A DNA stretch of 64,000 nt, from assembly GCA_963711455.1 (NCBI GenBank), contig CAVQEH010000004.1, positions 434,001-498,000 of the forward strand, given 5' to 3'. The translations under genes and the position numbers were made by a program. Position 1 is the stretch's first letter, and each line of letters starts with the position of its first letter. The notes below the pieces were generated by a model. The model searched no databases. It was given only the letters and a program-made list of their open reading frames with translations, and was not told the DNA's origin. Of the stretch, positions 54,368 through 62,331 are shown one piece after another. Source of the stretch: DATFVA01 sp963711455 (GTDB lineage Bacteria; Bacteroidota; Ignavibacteria; Ignavibacteriales; Ignavibacteriaceae).

Positions 54368-55099
54368 CACTGCTGTCCAAAATAAATTATAAACAAATAA
54401 AAATTGACATCAGCCCATTTGTTATCTCTCTTATCGATTGTGCCTTAGAAAAATGACAGAATAACATTGAAACCAAATGTGTCCAGCTATTTATTCCCTT
54501 ATTATGTTTATCCGTCTTATATTTTTCTACTGTCTTGGTGAATGAATTTCAATCTATAAAATTTAATATCTGACTGAAAAGTGATACATTTGTCATTAAT
54601 CCCTCGATAAAATCTGGACGATTTATTTTTTGTCAAAACAAATTTACCACCTTTATCCGAGGGATTCTTTACCTCATCGTTTTGGACAGATATGATTAAA
54701 ATATCGGAATTAATTCTTACCTACCCTCAATTCTATTTGAAGTAATTTTAGTTAGGTGAAACAGAAACATATGGCAGAATAATCCCGGTTGAATGTATGT
54801 CAGAAATGCAGTAGAATTCCGGGACACAGGAGAAGTATATGAGAAGTACGAGAGGAGTACGACTCAGATACCTGAGGTAAGAACATTGAAAATTAACTGA
54901 AAAATGATGTTTAATTTTTTTGCCTCATCCTAATGGGTGCCATTCTGACATAAAGATTCCAACTGATTTTTCTTCATTTCATTTTAAGTACAAGTTGAAC
55001 GAAGTATAGCGCAATTAAAAGCCAATCATTTATCTTTTACCCTGTCGATTTATTTACAGTCCAAATCATTGCATAATCAATTTATTTTGGACGGATATG
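54368..55099. mobile_element. 732-bp IS4-like deletion derivative with inverted ends and 8-bp target duplication
   Basis: The element is flanked by exact 8-bp direct repeats, AGCAGAAA at 54360-54367 and 55100-55107. Its ends match over 17 of 21 bases: CACTGCTGTCCAAAATAAATT at the left and CATATCCGTCCAAAATAAATT as the reverse complement of the right, with 14 consecutive identical bases. Removing the element and one repeat restores the PAS frame (ELQQKEYVRYED). It holds a transposase fragment on the minus strand (54387-54596), a third end-like motif TTTTGGACAGATATGA at 54680-54695, and an inverted repeat around AATCCCTCGATAAA (54598-54666). It cannot move on its own. The part from 54696 to 55085 is of unknown origin and contains GAGAAGTA-type iterations (about 54833-54885). 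Confidence 0.78.
54387..54596 (-). pseudogene. N-terminal fragment of an IS4-family transposase
   Basis: A 70-codon reading from the ATG at 54596 gives VSLFSQILNFID, an in-frame TGA at codon 16, then TVEKYKTDKHNKGINSWTHL and VSMLFCHFSKAQSIREITNG. This is the typical N-terminus of IS4-family transposases of Bacteroidota ('LFSQIL', 'K.Y.tDKhsKGf-SWtqLvsMLFcqfa-a-SlReI'). The catalytic DDE domain is deleted and the frame ends at TAA 54387 next to the left inverted end. Confidence 0.75.
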
Positions 55100-55866
55100 A
55101 GCAGAAAGAATATGTCCGCTATGAAGATATACCACTGGAAGCTTCTGATGGAAGTATGATTGATGTAGAATTTGTAAGTAATGTTTACCGGGTAGATAGT
55201 GAAAAAGTAATCCAATGTAATGTTCGGGATATTAGAAACCGTAAGCAAAAAGAAAGAACACTTGTCGAAGATATTAAAGAAAAAGAAGCGTTAATTGCAG
55301 AAATACAACATCGGACAATAAACAGTTTAACTTTAATTGTACGTCTGATTAAACTCAGGGGTGGTACAGTCGATTCTGGTAAAACAAAATTAATTCTTGA
55401 AGATTTAGAAACAAAAATAAAATCGATTGCTGATTTATACTCATTACTTTCTAAGTCCAATACATTTTATGAAGTAAAGGTTAATATATATTGTGATAGA
55501 ATAATTGAAAGAATGTCTGAATTATCAAATAATTTTGTAATTAATAAAAACATCTCGGAAATAACTGTTTCAAACAAAAAAGCAGCTACCTTAGGAATGA
55601 TCCTGGTTGAACTTTTATTCAACGCCATTAAATATGCATTTCCCGATTCTCGAAAAGGAGTAATAGATATAACTTTAAAAAGTATGAATAACCGGATATC
55701 ACTTATCGTTCAGGATAACGGCATTGGTTTACCTGATGATTTCGATATCACCAAATTTAAAAGCTTAGGACTTGATCTTGTAAGTTTAATGGTAAACCAG
55801 CTTAACGGTATAATTACATTTGATTCGGGAAAAGGAACAAAAATTATTATTGAATTTCCTATATGA
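55069..55866 (+). CDS. C-terminal part of a PAS sensor histidine kinase (HisKA_2 + HATPase_c), 5' end replaced by an insertion
   Basis: The frame is open from a TTG inside the insertion element, so the first 11 or so residues come from the element. From residue 12 it continues a PAS domain (KEYVRYEDIPLEASDG, DVEFVSNVYRVDSEKVIQCN). It is followed by a HisKA_2/HWE-like dimerisation helix with the phospho-His in EIQHRTINSL (His81) and a HATPase_c domain with the N-box ELLFNAIKYAF (Asn185) and G1 box QDNGIGLPDD. The ATP-binding part looks intact. A truncated kinase might still be made, but its sensor half is lost. It would pair naturally with the two NarL-type regulators that flank it. Confidence 0.8.
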   Translation: MHNQFILDGYEQKEYVRYEDIPLEASDGSMIDVEFVSNVYRVDSEKVIQCNVRDIRNRKQKERTLVEDIKEKEALIAEIQHRTINSLTLIVRLIKLRGGTVDSGKTKLILEDLETKIKSIADLYSLLSKSNTFYEVKVNIYCDRIIERMSELSNNFVINKNISEITVSNKKAATLGMILVELLFNAIKYAFPDSRKGVIDITLKSMNNRISLIVQDNGIGLPDDFDITKFKSLGLDLVSLMVNQLNGIITFDSGKGTKIIIEFPI

Positions 55867-55963
55867 AATTATTTATCAGCATCTCTGATCGTCAATACTT
55901 TTCTGCATCGTTGGTTTCCTTTTCAAAGGGGTTCTAAATTGATTCATTAGCTAAAAGCTTTTT

Positions 55964-56010
55964 ACCCACCGATGATGTAATCCCTTTTTCATCCTTTTGC
56001 TCTATTGATA
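55964..56010 (+). promoter_or_regulatory. Stress-region box, copy 3
   Basis: The core is TAATCCCTTTTTCATCC, followed by TTTTGCTCTATTGATATT, about 50 bp before the ATG of the small secreted protein at 56062. The core is 16/17 identical to copies 4 and 5, and the right flank is shared with copy 4. Confidence 0.6.
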
Positions 56011-56061
56011 TTGTCACCCTGTTAATCGTAATCTCTGTTGAACATAAAAAGGAAAAATCCA

Positions 56062-56424
56062 ATGAAAAGTTTAATTTTGATTTTCATACTGTTAGTTCCA
56101 TTTTCATTATTAGCTCAGGATAAAGATGAGAGCAGCACTATGAGCAATGAAACTAATGTTTGGATGAACAAGATATCATCAGACTCTGAAATGCGTAGTA
56201 AAATGATGGATATGATGATTGAAAAAACTATCGGCAATGATGTAGAGATGAGAAAGCTCGTAAATTCTGTATTAAACAATCCCGAAATGAATAAAATGAT
56301 ATTTGCAGCCGTTAATCGTAAAACAGATATTACAGATACCTCTTTAGAACCACGCGGAATGATGAATGATAGTGTAAAGGTGAGAAAAATGTCCAAGGTA
56401 AGATCATCGGAAGAAAAGAAATAA
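56062..56424 (+). CDS. Small secreted Met-rich protein of unknown function
   Basis: About 120 residues with a signal peptide (LILIFILLVPFSLLAQ). The mature protein is helical and rich in Met, Asn and Lys (SEMRSKMMDMMIEKTIGN, MRKLVNSVLNNPEMNKMIFA). The frame is open from a TTG at 56038, but GGA plus spacing favours the ATG at 56062. The Met-rich helices recall small periplasmic metal- or envelope-stress proteins, but no family is recognised. It carries copy 3 of the shared box upstream. Confidence 0.68.
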   Translation: MKSLILIFILLVPFSLLAQDKDESSTMSNETNVWMNKISSDSEMRSKMMDMMIEKTIGNDVEMRKLVNSVLNNPEMNKMIFAAVNRKTDITDTSLEPRGMMNDSVKVRKMSKVRSSEEKK

Positions 56425-56460
56425 TAAAGTCTTAAAGCAGCATTGGTCCAATTGTTTTTC

Positions 56461-56510
56461 ACCCAAAAGAAGTAATTCCTTTTTCATCCTTTTGATTGAT
56501 TGATATTTCC
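56461..56510 (+). promoter_or_regulatory. Stress-region box, copy 4
   Basis: ACCCAAAAGAAG then TAATTCCTTTTTCATCC, followed by TTTTGATTGATTGATATT, about 95 bp before the NarL-type regulator at 56602. The right flank ATTGATATT is shared with copy 3 at the same distance. Confidence 0.6.
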
Positions 56511-56601
56511 ATCCATATAGTTGCATATTAATTCCGGTTAAATGAGTAAAGTGATTAATTTTATTGATGCATTGTTATAAACATATTAATTCTTATAGAT
56601 T

Positions 56602-57291
56602 ATGAAAAAAATCAGATTATTACTTATTGAAGATAACCGGCTATTACGGGACGGAATCTTTTCTATACTTAAACCACAAAAAGATATTGTTATCATTGCC
56701 GCATCGGGAGATGGTAAGAGCACTCTTATAAAAATAAAACAGCTTAAGCCTAACATTGTTCTTTTGGATCTGGGTTTGCGAAGTCAAAATAGCTTACACG
56801 TTGTGGAAATAGTGAAGAAAGACTTTCCGGAAGCAAAAGTAATCGTAATGGATCTTGCCCCTGTGCAGGCGGATATCCTTCAATATGTAAAAGCAGGAGC
56901 CAATGGCTTTATTCTGAAAGATACAACTCTTAAGGATTTCTTAATCACAATAAGAGCTGTTGCCGAAGGGTCAACAGTTCTTCCACCGGTGTTGGTTGAT
57001 TCTCTTTTTTCCCAGATTGTGGATTATGCCGTAAGAGAAGGTAAATTGAAACTACAGGAAGCAGTTAAAATGACTAAACGGGAACGTGAGGTTATAGTAT
57101 TTCTTGGTGAAGGTTTAAGCAATAAAGAGATTGCACAAAAAATTCATGTGTCAACTTATACTGTTAAAAGTCATATTCATAATATTATGGAAAAGCTCGC
57201 TCTCCATACGCGGCTGGAAATTGCAAATTATTCTTATTCCGGGGAAACCCTTAAAACAATTGCCAGAAGTATATCAACAATTAGTGCGTAA
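56602..57291 (+). CDS. NarL/LuxR-type response regulator, paralogue of the 53120 gene
   Basis: A 229-residue regulator with receiver residues in LLLIEDNRLLRDGI, Asp56 in IVLLDLGLR and Lys106 in FILKDTTL. Position 84 is Asp (VIVMDLAP) instead of Thr/Ser. The LuxR domain reads MTKREREVIVFLGEGLSNKE and VSTYTVKSHIHNIMEKL. It is similar to the 53120 gene along its whole length. Copy 4 of the shared box lies upstream. The RsbU-type phosphatase gene follows after 140 bp. Confidence 0.92.
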   Translation: MKKIRLLLIEDNRLLRDGIFSILKPQKDIVIIAASGDGKSTLIKIKQLKPNIVLLDLGLRSQNSLHVVEIVKKDFPEAKVIVMDLAPVQADILQYVKAGANGFILKDTTLKDFLITIRAVAEGSTVLPPVLVDSLFSQIVDYAVREGKLKLQEAVKMTKREREVIVFLGEGLSNKEIAQKIHVSTYTVKSHIHNIMEKLALHTRLEIANYSYSGETLKTIARSISTISA

Positions 57292-57431
57292 ATTTTTTTG
57301 AGCAAGGAATGAACGAATGCACATTGGTTGGTGCAAATGTATTGAAGCTTTTCTAAACGAAAAATCGAACCCTCTGATTCAACATATTTCCGTTGATTTG
57401 ATCACTATAAATTTACTATCTTCAACAAGTT

Positions 57432-58631
57432 ATGATTGAACCAAAAGAATTCTACAGAAAACTGGATTCATTGCTAAGTAAAATAAATATGGCTGAATCC
57501 GGAACAGATTTTTTATTTATCATTGTAAAAGAACTTGAAAAGACATTCGGCGCTGATCTTCATATCGGCAAAGGACTTATTTACGAAAAAAACGGTGATG
57601 AGTATTTATTGTTATCCCAAAGTTCTGAATCTGAGAATACAGATATTGAAGCAAAACTTTCTGTAGAATCAGAAGCTGTTCAGGCAATATTAAATTCCCA
57701 AACATTTATTTTCGATAATCATGAATTGGGAATAATTCTAACCGGATTAAAAAATAAAGAATACGCAATTCCGGTAGCGATTGTTGTGCATAACAAAGAG
57801 CAAAACTGGATCTTATTATTTGAACTAAAAAGCGGATGGATTCGCGAAGAGATTGAATTTTGTCTAAATGCTGTAAGATCAGTATTAATATACAGGCTAT
57901 TATCTGAGTCGCATAAAAGTGAATATGAACAGGCCCTTCTTGTCCAAAAAAGTTTACTCCCAAAATCCTCCCCAAAAATAAGTGGTTATCAAATCGCTGG
58001 AAAATCTCAGCAGGCTGAACTTGTTGGCGGTGATATTTTTGATTATTATAAGTATAATGATGAAGAATTCGGGTTTTGTATCGGAGATGCGAGCGGGCAT
58101 GGTATGCCGGCTGCATTAATAGCACGTGATGTTATTATCGGGTTGCGAATGGGTTTGGAAAATCAGAACAAGATGGTCCACACTTTAAAGAAATTAAACC
58201 GGGTAATTTACCAGAGTGCTTATTCAACACATTTCATTTCTCTTTTTTACGCTGAGATGGAAACAAACGGAGCTTTGTTCTTTGTGAATGCTGGTCATCC
58301 TTCGCCAATTGTAATATACAAGGATGAAATTACCGAATTAGAATCAACCGGGCTGATCTTTGGTGCATTTCCGGAAATTGATCTTCGCCGCTCTTACGTA
58401 TCTATCCGTCCCGGCGGTATTTTGGTACTATACACGGATGGAATTGTAGAGAGGCAGAATAATGCGGGAGAAGATTTCGGGATGGAAGGATTAAAAAAGG
58501 TAATCTTAAAAAATAAGGATAAAGAAGCAGAGGAAATTATGGATGCTATCTTTCTCACCGCTAATAAATTCGGCAATAGTAAAAAATGGAAAGATGATGC
58601 AACAATCGTTGTATTTAAAAGACTTGTTTAA
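57432..58631 (+). CDS. SpoIIE/RsbU-type PP2C serine phosphatase
   Basis: A 399-residue protein. Residues 1-155 form a GAF-like sensory domain (FLFIIVKELEKTFGADLHIG ... LLFELKSGWIREEIEFCLNA). A linker (SEYEQALLVQKSLLPKSSPK) leads to the SpoIIE phosphatase: AELVGGDIFDYY (metal-binding Asp201), FCIGDASGHGMPAALIA (Asp219), FVNAGHPSPIV, LVLYTDGIVERQN and KWKDDATIVVFKR. Such enzymes dephosphorylate anti-sigma antagonists in partner-switching stress pathways. No RsbV/RsbW-type genes are adjacent, so the substrate is unknown. Confidence 0.9.
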   Translation: MIEPKEFYRKLDSLLSKINMAESGTDFLFIIVKELEKTFGADLHIGKGLIYEKNGDEYLLLSQSSESENTDIEAKLSVESEAVQAILNSQTFIFDNHELGIILTGLKNKEYAIPVAIVVHNKEQNWILLFELKSGWIREEIEFCLNAVRSVLIYRLLSESHKSEYEQALLVQKSLLPKSSPKISGYQIAGKSQQAELVGGDIFDYYKYNDEEFGFCIGDASGHGMPAALIARDVIIGLRMGLENQNKMVHTLKKLNRVIYQSAYSTHFISLFYAEMETNGALFFVNAGHPSPIVIYKDEITELESTGLIFGAFPEIDLRRSYVSIRPGGILVLYTDGIVERQNNAGEDFGMEGLKKVILKNKDKEAEEIMDAIFLTANKFGNSKKWKDDATIVVFKRLV

Positions 58632-58649
58632 GTATAGCTTAAGAATTCA

Positions 58650-58696
58650 TACACCTAAAGGATTAATCCTTTTTTCATCCATTCGATTCATTCACG
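58650..58696 (+). promoter_or_regulatory. Stress-region box, copy 5
   Basis: ACACCTAAAGGAT then TAATCCTTTTTTCATCC, about 110 bp before the first radical SAM gene. The core is 16/17 identical to copy 3 and the left half matches copy 1. Confidence 0.58.
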
Positions 58697-58803
58697 GTAA
58701 TAAAACATTTTATATCTTAAATCTCTGTCACAATGATAACCAAAAAAAATCATTATGATGATGACTGTAAACGTTAAATAACAGATAGGAACTCAGGTGT
58801 CAG

Positions 58804-60348
58804 ATGAATCGTAAACTGGAAATAGGAATAATTGATCTTGTTTCAAAAAAACCAAATAAGAAATTGTTCGCACGGATAATGAATGCAAACTTTGCCAGCA
58901 TAATGCCGCAGGTAATAGGTGTATGGTGCGAGGAAGAAGGACACAATGTAACGTATGTTTGTTACACCGGTAAAGAAAATTTATTAGATGAGCTTCCAAA
59001 AAATACCGACCTGATTTTTATAGGGGCTTTTACAGAAGGAGCTCAAACTGCTTATGCGCTTAGTAACCTTCTACGCTCAAGCGGCGCTGTTACAGTATTA
59101 GGCGGTCCGCACGCAAGGTGTTACCCTGAAGATGCTGTAAAATATTTTGATTATGTAGTTGGGTTTACTGATAAAAATATAATTCAGGAAATTTTGAATG
59201 ATTGTTCACCTCATCGCCCAATAGGTTTGCATCTCACGGCTAAAATGCAGCCTCTGTCACTGCCCGGAGTAAAGGAGCGCTGGAAGTTTATCGAACCAAC
59301 ATTAAAAAAAGCACCGTTAATAAAATTGGTTCCAATGCTTGGAAGCCTGGGGTGTCCTTATACCTGCAGCTTCTGTATAGATTCAACCGTAGCATACCAG
59401 CCGTTGAATTTTGATGTAATGAAAGAGGATCTGAAATTTCTGCTAACCAAATTCAAACGTCCTCTGGTTGGATGGCACGATCCTAATTTTGGTATCAGGT
59501 TCAACGAATATATGAATGCCATTGAAGAAGTTATTCCTGAAAACAGTATCGACTTTATTGCCGAAAGCAGTTTATCTATACTATCCGAGCCTCATGTAAA
59601 ACGGCTTAGACGAAATGGATTCGGAGCTATGCTGCCGGGAATTGAATCATGGTTTGATCTTGGAAATAAATCGAAGACAGGGAGCATGATTGGAATGGAT
59701 AAGGTTGAACATATTGCCGAACAAATTAATATGATAATACGGTATATCCCTTATGTTCAAACAAACTTTGTTCTGGGTATTGATGCAGACGAAGGAAAAG
59801 AACCTTTTGAACTTACAAAAAAATTTGTGGATATGACCCCGGGTGCTTTTCCGGGATACTCTCTGTTATCTGCCTTCGGTCAGGCTGCACCGCTTAACCT
59901 TGAATACCAGAAACTGAACAGGGTTTTACCATTTCCTTTTCATTTCCTTGATAATAATCATGCAATGAATGTTAAACCGGAAAATTATTCGTGGCCGGAA
60001 TTTTATACCAATATTATCAGCCTTGGCGAGCATACATTTTCCTGGGGTGCAATTGCAAAAAGATTGATTGCAACAAAGGCTTTTATCCCACGTTGGATGA
60101 ATGTGGTGCGAGCAATTTCCGAGGAAGGTTTTGGCAGAGTTGCATATAATAAAGAAATACTTAAGCAGCTTAATTCAAATAAAAAGTTCAGGGATTATTT
60201 TGAACAGGAAACAACAGAACTTCCCGAATTTTATTTAAACATTATACATAAAGAGCTGGGTCCCTTGTGGGAATGGCTGCCTGAAGGAGCAATATTCCAC
60301 GATCAGAATGCATATTTAAAATCAGATATAAAACGAATCGCTGTGTAA
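58804..60348 (+). CDS. B12-binding radical SAM protein
   Basis: A 514-residue protein. The N-terminal Rossmann-like domain (LIFIGAFTEGAQTAYALSNL ... TVLGGPHARCYPEDAVKYFD) is of the cobalamin-binding type. The radical SAM core follows with the cluster motif GCPYTCSFC (Cys184, Cys188, Cys191), then LVGWHDPNFGIRF and VQTNFVLGIDADEG. The enzyme should reductively cleave S-adenosylmethionine; the substrate is unknown. Similar proteins are often methyltransferases. It is transcribed with a second radical SAM gene 30 bp downstream. Confidence 0.85.
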   Translation: MNRKLEIGIIDLVSKKPNKKLFARIMNANFASIMPQVIGVWCEEEGHNVTYVCYTGKENLLDELPKNTDLIFIGAFTEGAQTAYALSNLLRSSGAVTVLGGPHARCYPEDAVKYFDYVVGFTDKNIIQEILNDCSPHRPIGLHLTAKMQPLSLPGVKERWKFIEPTLKKAPLIKLVPMLGSLGCPYTCSFCIDSTVAYQPLNFDVMKEDLKFLLTKFKRPLVGWHDPNFGIRFNEYMNAIEEVIPENSIDFIAESSLSILSEPHVKRLRRNGFGAMLPGIESWFDLGNKSKTGSMIGMDKVEHIAEQINMIIRYIPYVQTNFVLGIDADEGKEPFELTKKFVDMTPGAFPGYSLLSAFGQAAPLNLEYQKLNRVLPFPFHFLDNNHAMNVKPENYSWPEFYTNIISLGEHTFSWGAIAKRLIATKAFIPRWMNVVRAISEEGFGRVAYNKEILKQLNSNKKFRDYFEQETTELPEFYLNIIHKELGPLWEWLPEGAIFHDQNAYLKSDIKRIAV

Positions 60349-60378
60349 GAATATGTTATATCAATTTATGGAGATCAA

Positions 60379-61860
60379 ATGAATGTAATTTTAGTTTATC
60401 CGATGTATCCGGATACCTTCTGGAGTTTTAAGCACGCATTAAAATTCGTTTCAAAGAAAGCAAGCTTTCCGCCGTTAGGGTTGTTAACCGTTGCATCCAT
60501 GCTTCCCGATGAATGGAATAAAAAATTAATTGATATGAATGCAACAAAGTTGGAAGATGAAGATATTCTCTGGGCTGACTTTGTTTTTATAAGCGCAATG
60601 TCGGTTCAAAGTGATTCTGCAAACCAGGTTATAGATAGATGCAAAAATTTAAACGCAAAAATTGTTGCGGGAGGACCATTATTTACAAGCAGTCCCGAAT
60701 ATTACCCAAACGTTGACCATTTAATCCTCAATGAAGCCGAAATTACCTTTCCCCAGTTTCTCAACGATTTAAATGAGGGAAAGCTAAAACATATATACAC
60801 AACGGAAGAATGGGCTGATATTACAACTACGCCGTTACCTTTATGGGATATTGTACCCATTAATCATTATACTTCTATGAATCTGCAGTATTCACGTGGA
60901 TGTCCCTACGACTGCGATTTCTGTGATATAACTGTACTTTATGGAAGAAAGCCGCGCACAAAAACTAAAGAACAAGTTATTTCAGAATTAGACGCATTAT
61001 ATTTTACAGGATGGCGCGGACCTGTTTTTTTTGTGGATGATAATTTCATCGGCAATAAAGGAAAACTAAAAAAAGAAATACTGCCTGCCATTGCTGAATG
61101 GATGGAGAAAAGAAAAAACCCTTTTTATCTTAATACCGAAGCATCAATAAATCTTGCAGATGATGAACTACTGATGCATTTAATGGTTAAAGCTGGATTT
61201 GAAGCTGTGTTTATCGGGATAGAATCTCCTAATGAAGAAAGCCTTGTAGAGTGTAATAAAAACCAGAACAGAAACCGCGATCTGATCTCCAGCATAAAGA
61301 AAATACAACAGGCCGGATTGGAAGTGCAAGGAGGGTTTATTGTAGGGTTTGACAATGATCCGCCCTCAATTTTTGAAAAGCTTGCCAGTTTTATACAGGA
61401 AAGTGGAATTGTAACCGCTATGGTGGGATTATTGAATGCTCCTAAAGGAACCAATCTGGAGAAAAGATTAGAAAAGGAAGGTAGAATGCTTAAAGATTTT
61501 ACTGGTAATAACACCGACTTTTCAATCAACTTTATTCCGCAGATGGACTTAAAAGATCTTCTCGATGGCTATCAGAAAATTCTTAATAAAATTTATTCGC
61601 CAAAATATTATTATGAACGCGTCACACGTTTTTTAAAGGAATTTGAACCAAAGAAGAAAAAAGTTTTTCATCTTAATCCAAATTACATTCTCGCCCTCTT
61701 CCGATCAATAATTAAACTTGGTCTTATTGGTGAAGAAAGAATATACTATTGGAAACTATTCTTCTGGTCTCTATTCCGGAAGCCGCAGTTATTTTCTTTA
61801 GCAATCCTATTCACGATATATGGTTTTCATTTTAGAAAAATATCTAATGGTTTTTATTAA
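60379..61860 (+). CDS. B12-binding radical SAM protein with DUF4070-like C-terminus
   Basis: A 493-residue protein. The N-terminal cobalamin-binding-type domain contains FPPLGLLTVASMLPDEW and AKIVAGGPLFTSSPEYYPNV. The radical SAM motif is GCPYDCDFCD (Cys175, Cys179, Cys182), followed by ITVLYGRKPRTKTKEQV, GPVFFVDDNFIGNK and FIGIESPNEESL. These blocks are typical of the DUF4070 group that includes HpnP-like C-methylases. The C-terminus (FRKPQLFSLAILFTIYGFHF) is hydrophobic and may touch the membrane. Hopanoid or other lipid modification is possible but not shown. GGAG lies before the ATG. Confidence 0.87.
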   Translation: MNVILVYPMYPDTFWSFKHALKFVSKKASFPPLGLLTVASMLPDEWNKKLIDMNATKLEDEDILWADFVFISAMSVQSDSANQVIDRCKNLNAKIVAGGPLFTSSPEYYPNVDHLILNEAEITFPQFLNDLNEGKLKHIYTTEEWADITTTPLPLWDIVPINHYTSMNLQYSRGCPYDCDFCDITVLYGRKPRTKTKEQVISELDALYFTGWRGPVFFVDDNFIGNKGKLKKEILPAIAEWMEKRKNPFYLNTEASINLADDELLMHLMVKAGFEAVFIGIESPNEESLVECNKNQNRNRDLISSIKKIQQAGLEVQGGFIVGFDNDPPSIFEKLASFIQESGIVTAMVGLLNAPKGTNLEKRLEKEGRMLKDFTGNNTDFSINFIPQMDLKDLLDGYQKILNKIYSPKYYYERVTRFLKEFEPKKKKVFHLNPNYILALFRSIIKLGLIGEERIYYWKLFFWSLFRKPQLFSLAILFTIYGFHFRKISNGFY

Positions 61861-62331
61861 GCACATTTAAGATGCCCGAATGCGTACAATTGTAAAATTA
61901 GAAGGAAACTTGTTTTAAAATTAAATTTTTTAACCTGCAAAATTCCTGCGTTTTTAGAATTGGCGCATAGATAAAGACCCGATCAGGTGCTTCTTTGCAT
62001 CTGAGAATTATTAATTAGATTATTAATTGAGAAAATGAAAAAGTATAAAGTTATAAAAAATAAAAAAAATGGCCTCTTATATCTTAAGAAGAGAGTGCTT
62101 TTTATTTTTTGGAAAACTATCCTGCTATAAATTAGTAATCTACGGTTAATAATTCGCTCAGCTACAATTCCGATTTCTTTAATAAAATTAAAAAGGGATA
62201 TTATTAAATAATTCTATTTAATTTATGGAAGGGTTTTATTTAGATAATTATTTCGGTGTTCTCTTCTAAATAGGATGCCTCCTTGTCAATTAAAAATTAA
62301 CGGAAATACCGTAATTTGCAATTAAGGAGAT
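61861..62331. other. Intergenic region before the CheB-CheR gene
   Basis: A 471-bp, very AT-rich region. The only open frame of note is a 31-codon basic/hydrophobic one from the ATG at about 62035 (MKKYKVIKNKKNGLLYLKKR) with a weak ribosome-binding site, which I do not accept as a gene. It contains the promoter of the CheB-CheR gene; no shared box is present. A small palindrome (ACGG-AAATA-CCGT) sits 25 bp before the start. Confidence 0.35.

Noticed and set aside
62035..62130. 31-codon basic/hydrophobic frame before the CheB-CheR gene
   Set aside because: The region is extremely A-rich, where short Lys-rich frames arise by chance. The ribosome-binding site is weak.
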